Shown one piece after another: positions 15,729-24,365 of a stretch of 64,000 bases of DNA (positions within the stretch are counted from its first letter, which is position 1; the number at the start of each line of letters is the position of its first letter). Source of the DNA: Aureimonas ureilytica DSM 18598 = NBRC 106430 (lineage in GTDB: Bacteria > Pseudomonadota > Alphaproteobacteria > Rhizobiales > Rhizobiaceae); NCBI RefSeq assembly GCF_000382705.1, contig NZ_ARQE01000001.1:167551-231550 (forward strand), in the 5' to 3' direction. The position numbers and the translations under genes were made by a program. The notes under the pieces were generated by a model that had not been told where the DNA came from, did no database searches, and saw only the letters and a program-made list of their open reading frames with translations.

Positions 15729-18700
15729 TCAGAAGCGGATGTTGAGATCCGCCCGAACGCCGTTCGACGAGGCGTCCTTGGCGAACTCGCCGCGATAGGA
15801 CACGCCGAGCGTCGCGGCCTTGCCGAGATCGACCCCGAGGCCGAGCGACAGGCGGGCGGCATCCTCGGCGATCGGCGCGCCGACGACCGTGAAGCCGCCG
15901 CCATCGCGGAAGCTCAAGGACCGGTCCGGCGTCGTGTCGCCGAAGGCATGGACCCAGCCCGCCATGGCCTTCCACGTCACCTCCGTGCCCTGAACGGCGA
16001 AGGTGCCGCCGGTGCGCAGACCCAATGTCGTGAAGGTCGCGTCCTCCGTCTGATCGGAGGCCGACAAGGACGCCGCCCCGCCCCGTTCGCGGAAGCCGTC
16101 CGAGGACAGGGTGACATGGGACAGGTTGGCGAAGGGTGAGAGCGTCAGGCGCGGATCGATCTGGAAGGCGTAGCTGGCTTCGCCGAAGACCTCAGCCGAT
16201 CCGGCATGATAATCGCTGGTCAGCTTGTCGGAGAAGCTGCCGAGAGAGACCGAACGCTGCGCGTCGATCTCGTTGTAGCTGTAGGCTCCGCCCGCCTTCA
16301 GCGACAGATTGCCGAGATCGACCTCGCCGTAGAGGCCGGCATGATAGGTCGTGACGTCGGCCGCGCCGCGAGGCGTGTCGATCGCCGAGCGCCCCCAGCC
16401 CGTGACGATTCCGAGCGTCCAGTCGTCGCCGACATGGCCGTTCGCGCCGACCAGGACGCCGCCCTGATCGGCATGGACCGACGCTGCGTTGGCATCGCCG
16501 CCGAGACGGGTCCGCGTGCCGTAGCCGGACAGGAAGGCGCCGGTCTCGCCGCTGGCGAGGCGATCGAGAACCGTGTCGGAGACGACATGGGCATCCGTCA
16601 GAAGCAGGGACTGGACGCTCGCATGGGCTTCGCCGGACAGCTGGTCGAAGGCCTGGCGCGCCTGCGCGTCGCTCATGAAGAGAACGGCGTTGTAGAGCGG
16701 AAGGCTGGCCGAGCCCGCAGACGGGTTCAGCGCGCCGAGCGCGGTCGCCGCCGCGCGCTGGTTGGCGGTGTCGGCCGCATCGGCGAAGGGCCGCGCGCCG
16801 AACGTCGTCAACTGGAGATCGACGCTCGCCGGGCCGTAGAGAAGCCGCGACTTGAGGAAGCTGGAATCGATCGCGAGCGAGCCGAACTGGCCGTTGACCC
16901 GGCCCGCCGTCAGGAGGCTGTAGGTCTGGCCGCCGGCATAGCTCGCGGTGCGGTCGAGCGTCGCGACCCGCAGCGCCGCGCCGTTCAGCGCCGCCGTGCC
17001 GCTGACGACCGTGCGATCCGACGTGCCGTTGCTGGCGATCTCGACATCATAGGTCGAGCCCGGCGCCAGGGTCAGACTGCCGTTGACCGTGATCGTGCCG
17101 ACCGAATTGCCGGGCGCCAGATGGCCGCCCTCAGTGACGGTCAGGCCACCGAGCGTGGCATTGCCGCCGAGCGTCGCGTCGCGGCCGACCGTGACCGCGC
17201 CGCCCCAGGGGCCGTTCAGCGAAAGACGACCGCCATTGACCAGCGTCGCGCCGGTGAAGCCCGACCCGTCGCCGCGATAGGTGAGCTGCCCCGCGCCGCG
17301 CTTCTCGAACGTGCCGGTGCCCGAGAGCGTGTTGCCCATCGTGCCGTCGGCGGGGGTGTTCAGGCTGACCTGCCCGTTCGCGTCGATCTGGATCGGCCCC
17401 GTGCCGAAGGCGCCGCCATTGGTGCCGACGAGAAGGCCGTCGCCGACCCGCGTGCCGCCGGAATAGCTGTTCCGGCCGGTCAGCATGAGGGTGCCGGTGC
17501 CGAGCTTGGTCAGCTTGCCCGCGCCGCCGATGTCGTTGCGCCAGGCGTCGAAGGCGTTGAACCCGTCGAGGCTCTTGTCCATCGTGACGGCGACGTCAGC
17601 GGGAAACGCGCCGTAGCCATCGGCCGCCGCGAAGATGTTGAGACGCCCGTATCCTTCCGGGTCGTTCATCAGGGGATAGCCGGAGGGCAGCGCCGTGGTC
17701 GCCAGCACCGTGCGGCGCTGGTCGGCATTCAGATAGGGCAGACGCGTTTCCAGGAGCACTTCGGCGCCCTTGGGAACGAAGGCCGGCTGATCCGTCGCCG
17801 CGATCGGGGCGAAGCCGTAGGTCAGGCGGTCGCGCACGAAGGCGGCGTTGGCGTCCCGGCTGGCGAAGCGGTCGGCGGCGAGATCGGCCGCATGGGCGGC
17901 GACATAGAGATCGCTCGCCGTGGTGGAATTGGTTTCCTTCCTCAGCCAGGCCTGCGTCTGCCGATAGGCCTGCTGCTTCAGATCCTGCCAGGCGACACCG
18001 TCCTCGCCATTGGGCCGGTTGAGATTGTAGACGGCGGACGCCGTGCCGAGCATCCGGCCGCCGATGACGTCCAGCGGCGAGTGCATGCCGGCCACGATGC
18101 GGTTGTCGCCGAGGCGCACGGCGCGCGTCACCATTTCCTGGAAGCGCTGCGGCACGAGATAGGCCATCGCCAAGGCGTCGCGCCAGGCTTCCGCCGTGTG
18201 GCCGCTCGGAAAGCCGCCGTCCGTGACGGGCGAGGCGCTCTTGGCCGGCACCAGCGTCGGCAGGAGCGCGACGTCGCCGGACCAGCGGAAGGGGCGGCCG
18301 TACTTGAAGTAACGCTTGGCGGGCTCCGTCGAGGCGTTGGCGCCGACGCCGTTCACGAGATCGACGGCCAAGCCGAGATCGCCGTTGCCGCCGCTCGTGC
18401 CGATGCCGGCATTGTTGCCGCCGTCCTCGTATTTGCGCGACGTCGCGTCGGCCGCGACGCCCGTGATGGTGGTCGTCTGCTTCGTGCCCTGGACCCAGGC
18501 CCTGGTGAGGGGCCCGAGCCCGTCCAGGAGGCTGATGGCCTTGTTGCGACGGTCGTCGAGATAGGCTTCCGCCGCCTGATCGGCCGTGCGGTTGCGCGTG
18601 GCATCGATCACGGTCTGGATGTTGTGGGCGTGGACGGCCTGATCGAGAAGGATGCCGTCGGTCGGGCTGCGGGGGATGCCGTCCCAATCCGTCGGCGCGA

Positions 18701-18977
18701 CGGCCGGGAATCCGTCCCGGGCCGGGGCCGACGTTCCTGCGTCCACGAACGGGGTGCGCGGCTGCCAGATGTCGAGGAAACCGCTCAGCAACCGGACGGC
18801 CGCGTTGGTTTCCTTGGTCGCGAAGCGGGCATCGCCCCGCTGGTTGGTCGCGCCCGTGTCGACGAAAGCAGGAACGGCACGGTTCAAATGGGCTTGCTGA
18901 GCAAAGGCCGATACGGGGACCGCCCCAAAGACGGCGGTCAGCGCCGTTGAGACGAACAGATTTTTCAGGGAGGGCAT
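15729..18977 (-). CDS. Autotransporter with an N-terminal PAP2 acid phosphatase passenger
   Basis: A 1082-residue outer-membrane autotransporter. Residues 1-27 form a Sec signal peptide (A-F-A-Q-Q cleavage region). Residues of about 60-340 form a PAP2/class A acid phosphatase domain with all three signature blocks: K-Y-G-R-P near 223, P-S-G-H near 260 and R-I-V-A-G-M-H-S-P-L-D near 293-303 (the R-x5-H-x3-D pattern). A serine/threonine/glycine-rich linker follows, with autotransporter-associated repeats near 505-535 (L-T-G-x-N-x-Y-S-G-G-T) and 555-600 (L-T-Y-R-G-D-G-S-G-F-T-G). The last roughly 260 residues form the translocator beta-barrel, ending in the expected aromatic residue (R-F). The phosphatase is therefore predicted to be displayed at the cell surface or released. 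The gene stands alone. The promoter region lies at 18978-19100. Confidence 0.92.
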   Translation of the reverse strand: MPSLKNLFVSTALTAVFGAVPVSAFAQQAHLNRAVPAFVDTGATNQRGDARFATKETNAAVRLLSGFLDIWQPRTPFVDAGTSAPARDGFPAVAPTDWDGIPRSPTDGILLDQAVHAHNIQTVIDATRNRTADQAAEAYLDDRRNKAISLLDGLGPLTRAWVQGTKQTTTITGVAADATSRKYEDGGNNAGIGTSGGNGDLGLAVDLVNGVGANASTEPAKRYFKYGRPFRWSGDVALLPTLVPAKSASPVTDGGFPSGHTAEAWRDALAMAYLVPQRFQEMVTRAVRLGDNRIVAGMHSPLDVIGGRMLGTASAVYNLNRPNGEDGVAWQDLKQQAYRQTQAWLRKETNSTTASDLYVAAHAADLAADRFASRDANAAFVRDRLTYGFAPIAATDQPAFVPKGAEVLLETRLPYLNADQRRTVLATTALPSGYPLMNDPEGYGRLNIFAAADGYGAFPADVAVTMDKSLDGFNAFDAWRNDIGGAGKLTKLGTGTLMLTGRNSYSGGTRVGDGLLVGTNGGAFGTGPIQIDANGQVSLNTPADGTMGNTLSGTGTFEKRGAGQLTYRGDGSGFTGATLVNGGRLSLNGPWGGAVTVGRDATLGGNATLGGLTVTEGGHLAPGNSVGTITVNGSLTLAPGSTYDVEIASNGTSDRTVVSGTAALNGAALRVATLDRTASYAGGQTYSLLTAGRVNGQFGSLAIDSSFLKSRLLYGPASVDLQLTTFGARPFADAADTANQRAAATALGALNPSAGSASLPLYNAVLFMSDAQARQAFDQLSGEAHASVQSLLLTDAHVVSDTVLDRLASGETGAFLSGYGTRTRLGGDANAASVHADQGGVLVGANGHVGDDWTLGIVTGWGRSAIDTPRGAADVTTYHAGLYGEVDLGNLSLKAGGAYSYNEIDAQRSVSLGSFSDKLTSDYHAGSAEVFGEASYAFQIDPRLTLSPFANLSHVTLSSDGFRERGGAASLSASDQTEDATFTTLGLRTGGTFAVQGTEVTWKAMAGWVHAFGDTTPDRSLSFRDGGGFTVVGAPIAEDAARLSLGLGVDLGKAATLGVSYRGEFAKDASSNGVRADLNIRF

Positions 18978-19472
18978 TTATCAGCCTGCAATACTAGACG
19001 GTTGTTGGCACAGGGAGCCACGGCCCGCGCTCCATGCCCGTCGCTCATAAAATCTTCGTGACAGCCCTTGTGAAAACGAACGGGATTAACGGGTTGTTCG
19101 AAAAATCTGGTGCGCCGGCGCCGGGGCCAGGATGACGCCGTGCCCATCTCCTCGACGTCACGGCGGGATCGGCCCTGCCCGAACCGGGTTGGAGTCGCGC
19201 TTTTCGCGGCGCGAAGCGCGTCGCGGGAGGCGTGCCGGGTCCGACATCGGACGGTCGGATCGAGGCTTCGGCGCCGGCTCGGTTTTCACCCGTTCGGCCA
19301 TTGTCCCGGCCTGCGGCGCCTCAATATAGCGATCAAAACGAGATGACAGGGTCGTGATGGGCAGGATCGTTCGGGTCGCGGACAAAAGCGTGGAACGCGC
19401 GTCGCCCCTCCCGGGCAGGCGCGCGGCATGATGCGGGTGCCGAGAGGCTCGCGGAAAGCGGAGACCGTGGCG
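18978..19472. other. Divergent promoter region of the autotransporter and cyo operon
   Basis: A 495-bp region between divergent genes. The part nearest the autotransporter (18980-19110) is relatively AT-rich and should hold its promoter. The minus strand there has C-T-G-T-C-A-C and T-T-T-T-C-A-C, 12 bp apart, which resemble Pho-box halves but have the wrong spacing. The cyo-proximal part (19320-19345) contains a short AT-rich stretch (AATATAGCGATCAAAACGAG) that could contain a promoter. No operator was identified with confidence. Confidence 0.4.
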
Positions 19473-20435
19473 ATGCCGCATCGGAGGCCCGTCGCCCGTC
19501 GATGGACGGGCCGCCTCGCGGCGCTCGCCCCGCTGGCGCTGCTCGCCGGCTGCGGGTCGGGCATCAGCTTTCTCGATCCGCACGGGCCGGTGGCCGCCAC
19601 GCAGCGCGACCTCTTCTTCGAGGTGACGGCCTGGATGATGGTGGTGGTCGTGCCGGCCATCCTTCTCGTGCCCTTCGTCGCCTGGCGCTACCGGCGGAGC
19701 GCGACGCGCTCGACCTACAAGCCCGACTGGGGCTTTTCCTGGTCGCTGGAAGCGCTGGTCTGGGGCGTGCCGATCGTGCTCGTCTGCATCCTGGCGAGCC
19801 TCATCATCGGCAAGGCGCGCTCGCTCGATCCCTATGCCGCGCTCGCCTCCAACCAGGTGCCGCTCGACGTCGAGGTGATCGGCCTCGATTACAAATGGCT
19901 CTTCGTCTACCCGGAGGAGAACGTCGCCAGCATCGGGGTTCTCCCGCTGCCCGTCGGCCGCCCGGTGCGCTTCCGGCTGACCAGCGACACGGTCATGCAG
20001 TCCTTCATGATCCCCGCGCTCGGCAGCCAGATCTACGCCATGGCCGGCATGGTGACGGAGCTGAACCTCATGGCCGACCGGCCCGGCGTGCTTCTCGGCC
20101 AGAACACGCAGTTCAACGGCTTCGGCTTCCAGGGGCAGAAGTTCGACGCGCTCGCCATGCCGCCGGCCGATTTCGCCCGCTGGATGGCAGAGGCGAAGGC
20201 CGGCGACCGGCCGCTCGACCAGAGCGCCTATGCGATCGTGTCGCAGAAGGGGCAATTGGCGGACCTGCGCGCCCGGTTCCAGTTCGACCCGGCCAAGGGC
20301 CTGATCTTCTCCAGCGTCGATCCGACGCTCTTTTCCACCGTCGTCGCCCGCTACCGGCCCGATGCCGCCCATCGGCATCAGACCGACGAGACGCCAGCCC
20401 ATTCGAACGGGGATCATGCCCATGCCGACCAGTGA
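19473..20435 (+). CDS. cyoA: Cytochrome o ubiquinol oxidase subunit II
   Basis: A 320-residue subunit II of the quinol-type heme-copper oxidase. A lipoprotein signal peptide ends in L-L-A-G-C (cysteine at residue 27), followed by two transmembrane helices (about 52-75 and 93-115) and a periplasmic cupredoxin domain. The copper-A ligands of cytochrome c oxidases are absent, as expected for quinol oxidases. I chose ATG 19473, which has GCGGAG nine nucleotides upstream and gives a normal lipoprotein signal; an in-frame ATG at 19428 would add 15 residues. It is the first gene of cyoABCD and overlaps cyoB. The C terminus is histidine-rich (H-R-H-Q, D-H-A-H). Confidence 0.93.
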   Translation: MPHRRPVARRWTGRLAALAPLALLAGCGSGISFLDPHGPVAATQRDLFFEVTAWMMVVVVPAILLVPFVAWRYRRSATRSTYKPDWGFSWSLEALVWGVPIVLVCILASLIIGKARSLDPYAALASNQVPLDVEVIGLDYKWLFVYPEENVASIGVLPLPVGRPVRFRLTSDTVMQSFMIPALGSQIYAMAGMVTELNLMADRPGVLLGQNTQFNGFGFQGQKFDALAMPPADFARWMAEAKAGDRPLDQSAYAIVSQKGQLADLRARFQFDPAKGLIFSSVDPTLFSTVVARYRPDAAHRHQTDETPAHSNGDHAHADQ

Positions 20436-22488
20436 GGGATGGTGGCCGCTCGTCTTCGGCCGCCTGTCCTACGACGCGCTGCCCTTCTACAGCGGCATCG
20501 CCACCGCCGCCGCGTCGCTCGTCGTCGTCGGCGCAATTTCCGTCGTCGTGCTCATCACCTGGCTCGGGCGCTGGGGCTGGCTCTGGCGCGAATGGCTGAC
20601 CAGCCTCGACCACAAGAAGATCGGGATCATGTATGTGATCCTGTCCCTCGTGATGCTGTCGCGCGGCGTGGTCGAGGGCTCGATGATGCGCGCGCAGCAG
20701 GCGATCGCGCTCGACAATCCCGGCTATCTCCCGCCTGAGCATTTCGCCCAGCTCTTCTCCACCCACGGCTCGATCATGATCTTCTTCATGGCCATGCCGT
20801 TCCTGACCGGGATCATCAATTTCGCCCTGCCGATGCAGATCGGCGCGCGCGACGTGTCCTTTCCGCTCCTCAACTCCATCTCGCTCTGGCTGACGGCGGG
20901 CGGCGCGGGCCTGATGATGGCCTCGCTCGTGATCGGCAAGTTCTCGACGGGGGGGTGGAGCGGCTATCCGCCCTATACGGACGCGAGTTTCAATCCGGGC
21001 GTCGGGCCGGACTACTGGATCTTCGCGCTGACGCTCGGCTCGATGGCCTCCACCATGACCGGCATCAACGTGGCGGTGACGATCTACAAGAAGCGCTGCG
21101 GCGGCATGAGCCTGTTCCGCATGCCGCTCTTCTGCTGGACCTCGCTCTGCACGGCGATCCTGATGATCTTCGCCCTGCCGCCGCTGACGGTCGCCACCGG
21201 CCTCCTCGCGCTCGACCGCTACATGGACATGCATTTCTTCACCAATGGCGGTGGAGGCAACATGATGAACTTCGCCAACCTCTTCTGGCTGTTCGGGCAC
21301 CCGGAGGTCTACATCCTGATCCTGCCCGCCTTCGGCGTGTATTCGCAGGTCATCTCCAACTTCTCCTCCAAGATGCTCTATGGCTACGACGCGCTGATCA
21401 TCGCCACCATGTGCATCGCGGTCCTGTCCTTCACGGTCTGGGTCCACCACTTCTTCACGATGGGCCAGAGCGCCGATCTGAACGCCGCCTTCGGCGTCGC
21501 CACGATGACGATCGGCGTGCCCACGGGCGTGAAGATCTTCGACTGGATTCTGACCATGTTCCGGGGCCGGGTGCGCTTTTGCGTGCCCATGCTCTATTCG
21601 CTCGCCTTCATGGTCCTCTTCACCGTGGGCGGCCTCACCGGCATTCTCCTCGCCAATCCGGCGATCGACTTCCAGGTGCACAACACCGTGTTCCTGGTCG
21701 CCCATTTCCACAACATGCTGATCCCCGGCCTCCTCTACGGGATGCTCGCGGCCTACACCTACTGGTTCCCCAAGGCCTTCGGCTTCCGGCTGGACGAGGG
21801 GTGGGGGCGCGTGTCCTTCGGCTGCTGGGTGAGCGGCTTCTGCCTCGCCTTCCTGCCGCTCTACCCGCTCGGTCTCATGGGCATGCCCCGCCGCACGCAG
21901 GAATTCTTCGAGCCCGAATACCTGCCCTATACGATCGTGGCGGGCATCGGCGCCCTGCTTCTCCTCGCCGCGCTCGCCAGCCTCTTCGTGCAGCTCGTGA
22001 TCTCGATCCGCCGCCGCGAGGACCTCGCCGTGCCCGCCGGCGATCCCTGGAACGGGCGCACGCTGGAATGGGGCATCCCCTGCCCGGCGCCGGAGTATAA
22101 TTTCGCGGTCCTGCCGCTCGTCTCCTCGCGCGACGCGTTCCACATGGCCAAGCTCGACGGCACGGCCTATCCCCGGCACCGCTTCTATTCCGACATCGAG
22201 ATGCCCCGGAACTCCATGACCGGGATCGTCTTCGGCCTGTCGCTCGCCGCCACGGGCTTCGCGCTCGTCTGGTATGTCTGGTGGCTGGCGATCCTGGGGC
22301 TCGTGGTGGCGCTCGGCGCGGTGGTCGCGCGCTCCTTCGTGCTTGACACGATGCGCGTCATTCCGGCCGAGGAGGTGCGCCGACAGGACGAAGCCTGGCT
22401 CGCCCAGGTGCATCGCCTGCCGCCCGTCTCGCGCGACGAGGAAACCACAAGCGTGAACATGGGTCTCGCGGAGCCGGCCGGCATATGA
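20422..22488 (+). CDS. cyoB: Cytochrome o ubiquinol oxidase subunit I
   Basis: A 688-residue catalytic subunit of the proton-pumping quinol oxidase with about 15 membrane spans. Heme and copper ligands are visible: the low-spin heme histidine in S-T-H-G-S-I-M-I-F-F near residue 114, the copper-B/tyrosine site G-H-P-E-V-Y near 293, the paired H-H-F-F near 343 and the heme histidines in V-A-H-F-H-N-M near 428-432. The start was placed at ATG 20422, inside the cyoA end, with GGGGA eight nucleotides before; ATG 20416 is an alternative. It forms complex Cyo with the flanking subunits, transferring electrons from ubiquinol to oxygen in the inner membrane. Confidence 0.96.
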   Translation: MPTSEGWWPLVFGRLSYDALPFYSGIATAAASLVVVGAISVVVLITWLGRWGWLWREWLTSLDHKKIGIMYVILSLVMLSRGVVEGSMMRAQQAIALDNPGYLPPEHFAQLFSTHGSIMIFFMAMPFLTGIINFALPMQIGARDVSFPLLNSISLWLTAGGAGLMMASLVIGKFSTGGWSGYPPYTDASFNPGVGPDYWIFALTLGSMASTMTGINVAVTIYKKRCGGMSLFRMPLFCWTSLCTAILMIFALPPLTVATGLLALDRYMDMHFFTNGGGGNMMNFANLFWLFGHPEVYILILPAFGVYSQVISNFSSKMLYGYDALIIATMCIAVLSFTVWVHHFFTMGQSADLNAAFGVATMTIGVPTGVKIFDWILTMFRGRVRFCVPMLYSLAFMVLFTVGGLTGILLANPAIDFQVHNTVFLVAHFHNMLIPGLLYGMLAAYTYWFPKAFGFRLDEGWGRVSFGCWVSGFCLAFLPLYPLGLMGMPRRTQEFFEPEYLPYTIVAGIGALLLLAALASLFVQLVISIRRREDLAVPAGDPWNGRTLEWGIPCPAPEYNFAVLPLVSSRDAFHMAKLDGTAYPRHRFYSDIEMPRNSMTGIVFGLSLAATGFALVWYVWWLAILGLVVALGAVVARSFVLDTMRVIPAEEVRRQDEAWLAQVHRLPPVSRDEETTSVNMGLAEPAGI

Positions 22489-23111
22489 GCAAGCTCAGCC
22501 TGCATCGCCATCCGGGCCTCAATCTCGGACACACGGACCCGCAAGCGCATCGAGAGGCCGAGGAGACCGTCTTCGGCTTCTGGGTCTTCCTGATGAGCGA
22601 CCTCGTCCTGTTCGCGCTCCTGTTCGCCACCTACGCCACGATGCTCGGCGCGACGGATGGCGGGCCGGGGCCGAAGGACGTGTTCGAGATCGGCGGCGCG
22701 GCGCTCGAAACGGGCGTCCTCCTCCTGTCGAGCCTCACCTTCGGCATGGCTTCGATCGCCATGAAATACGACGAGGCGCGCGGCCGGCTGACGCTCTGGC
22801 TCGCGGCGACGCTCGGTCTCGGCCTCCTCTTCCTCGGACTGGAGCTGCGGGACTTCGCGACCATGGCGAGCCAGGGCGCCGTTCCCTCGCGCAGCGGCTG
22901 GCTCTCCGCCCTTTACGCGCTGCTCTCGACCCACGGCCTGCATGTCGCGGCCGGCTGCGTCTGGATCGCGGTGATGATCGTGCAGATCCAGGTCTTCGGG
23001 CTTCGCCAGGAGGTGAAGCTGCGCATCCTCCGGCTCGGCCTGTTCTGGCACCTTCTCGACATCGTGTGGATCGGCATCTTCTCCGTCGTCACGCTCGGAG
23101 GCCTCGCATGA
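22485..23111 (+). CDS. cyoC: Cytochrome o ubiquinol oxidase subunit III
   Basis: A 208-residue membrane subunit with five predicted helices. The N-terminal E-E-T-V-F-G-F-W-V-F-L-M-S-D near residues 26-39 and S-T-H-G-L-H-V near 146-152 are family signatures. Its ATG overlaps the cyoB stop (ATGA at 22485-22488), and its own end overlaps cyoD in the same way, so the four genes are translationally coupled. It stabilises the oxidase complex. Confidence 0.95.
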   Translation: MSKLSLHRHPGLNLGHTDPQAHREAEETVFGFWVFLMSDLVLFALLFATYATMLGATDGGPGPKDVFEIGGAALETGVLLLSSLTFGMASIAMKYDEARGRLTLWLAATLGLGLLFLGLELRDFATMASQGAVPSRSGWLSALYALLSTHGLHVAAGCVWIAVMIVQIQVFGLRQEVKLRILRLGLFWHLLDIVWIGIFSVVTLGGLA

Positions 23112-23434
23112 GCCAGACACCGGAGGAGCGGGAAGCGGAGAAGGCCAGCGAGCTGCGCTCCTACTTCATCGGCTTTGCGGCTGCCGTGGCGCTGACCGCG
23201 CTTCCCTTCACGCTGGTCGCCCTGGGTGCGGCCAGCGCCTCGACGCTCTGGTGGACGATCGGGCTCTGCGCCCTCGTTCAGGTGGTCGTCCATTTCCGCT
23301 TCTTTCTCCATATCGGGTGGCGGCGCTCGACCCGCGACGACCTTCAGCTGATCCTCTTCACCACGCTCATCATCCTCCTGATGGCGGGCGGCACGATCTG
23401 GATCATGGGCAATCTGCACGCCCGCATGATGTGA
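23108..23434 (+). CDS. cyoD: Cytochrome o ubiquinol oxidase subunit IV
   Basis: A 108-residue subunit with three transmembrane helices and the family pattern V-V-H-F-R-F-F-L-H-I near residue 60-69. ATG 23108 overlaps the cyoC stop (ATGA), which argues against the longer open frame from 23066. It ends the operon: the expected cyoE heme O synthase gene is not next to it, and the convergent blcR gene begins 50 bp later. CyoD is needed for assembly of the binuclear centre. Confidence 0.93.
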   Translation: MSQTPEEREAEKASELRSYFIGFAAAVALTALPFTLVALGAASASTLWWTIGLCALVQVVVHFRFFLHIGWRRSTRDDLQLILFTTLIILLMAGGTIWIMGNLHARMM

Positions 23435-23484
23435 GGAATGGGGCGGCACGTCCCGCCCATGTCGTTTCGCCGGCGGCGGCCGGC

Positions 23485-24267
23485 TCAGTGGCCGAGACGC
23501 CGGGTGATGGTCTCGGCGGCGTTTCGAATGCGGGTGCCGAGCTGTTCGAGAAGCGCGACGCTCGCCTCGCCGCGGATCAGGCTGACGGCGAGGCCGGCGA
23601 CGACGCGGCCGGAATGGTCCCGGATCGGCGCGCCCAGACAGATCATGCCCTCGCGCACCTCGCCATCGTCGATCGAATAGCCGCGCTCGCGCACGGCGTC
23701 GAGCTCGGTGCGCAGCCGGTCGAGCGAGGCGACGCCGCGCGGCGTGAGCGGCGCCGGCCAAGCCTCGGGCTCGGCGAAGAGGCGGGTGAACTCGGCGCCC
23801 GGCAGCGCGGCCAAGAGCGCCTTGCCGGTCGCCGTATAGGGCGCGGGCAGGCGCATCCCGATGCGGAAGGTCAGGCCCAGCGGATCGCCGCTGTCGCGGC
23901 AGGCGAGATAGACGACCTCGCGCCCGTCCAGGATCGTCAGCGTGATCGTGTGCCCGTCGAGATCGCCTTCCTCCGCGAAATAGCGCTGGAACTCGCCGGT
24001 CAGACTGGTCTGGCCGAGAAAGCCGCTCGCCCAGCGCATCAGCCGGGGGCCGAGGCGAAAGCGCCCGTCCGCGCCGCGCACCACCAGTTCGAACTCGGTC
24101 ATGGTCGCGATCAGGCCATGCGCCGTGCTTTTGGGAATGCCAAGCTCGCGCGCGATATCGGCCGCCGTGACCGGCTCCGAGGCGCGGCCGAGAAGGTCCA
24201 GAACCTCGATGGCGCGCCGGAGCGCGGGGGCGGCGCCGGCCGTGCGGCCTTCGGAAGAGTGCGACAT
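23485..24267 (-). CDS. blcR: IclR-family repressor of gamma-butyrolactone catabolism (BlcR/AttJ)
   Basis: A 260-residue IclR-type regulator. The winged helix lies at about residues 20-75 (A-A-D-I-A-R-E-L-G-I-P-K-S-T-A-H) and the effector domain at about 90-250. It is divergent from an aldehyde dehydrogenase, an iron alcohol dehydrogenase and a lactonase, exactly the attJ/attKLM (blcR/blcABC) arrangement of Agrobacterium, where it represses the operon until gamma-hydroxybutyrate or succinate semialdehyde is present. The shared promoter region carries a strong palindrome (24316-24341). The assignment rests on gene order and family more than on any unique residue. Confidence 0.85.
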   Translation of the reverse strand: MSHSSEGRTAGAAPALRRAIEVLDLLGRASEPVTAADIARELGIPKSTAHGLIATMTEFELVVRGADGRFRLGPRLMRWASGFLGQTSLTGEFQRYFAEEGDLDGHTITLTILDGREVVYLACRDSGDPLGLTFRIGMRLPAPYTATGKALLAALPGAEFTRLFAEPEAWPAPLTPRGVASLDRLRTELDAVRERGYSIDDGEVREGMICLGAPIRDHSGRVVAGLAVSLIRGEASVALLEQLGTRIRNAAETITRRLGH

Positions 24268-24287
24268 CGGCTTGACATCACCCGTAG

Positions 24288-24341
24288 CTGGGAACAGACT
24301 TGTTCAGGATATAGAACATGGTTCAATTAGATGAACCATGT
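24288..24341 (+). promoter_or_regulatory. Candidate BlcR operator and blcA promoter region
   Basis: In the divergent gap between blcR and blcA a 10-bp inverted repeat ACATGGTTCA (24316-24325) and TGAACCATGT (24332-24341) is separated by 6 bp and is perfect. Just upstream, GAACA (24293-24297), TGTTC (24301-24305) and GAACA (24314-24318) form further inverted pairs, so GAAC/GTTC halves recur across the region. IclR regulators, and Agrobacterium BlcR in particular, bind paired inverted repeats. The palindrome contains the first in-frame ATG of the blcA frame, which is one reason to place the blcA start further downstream. Confidence 0.7.
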
Positions 24342-24365
24342 CGGATGGAGACACGGGAGATTTCC

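Noticed and set aside
16206-18950. A 914-codon plus-strand frame opposite the autotransporter
   Set aside because: It is antisense to a gene with well-defined domains and shows no domains itself.
19020-19075. A possible Pho box upstream of the phosphatase autotransporter
   Set aside because: CTGTCAC and TTTTCAC occur on the minus strand, but their 12-bp spacing differs from the 11-bp PhoB repeat, so I did not call it.
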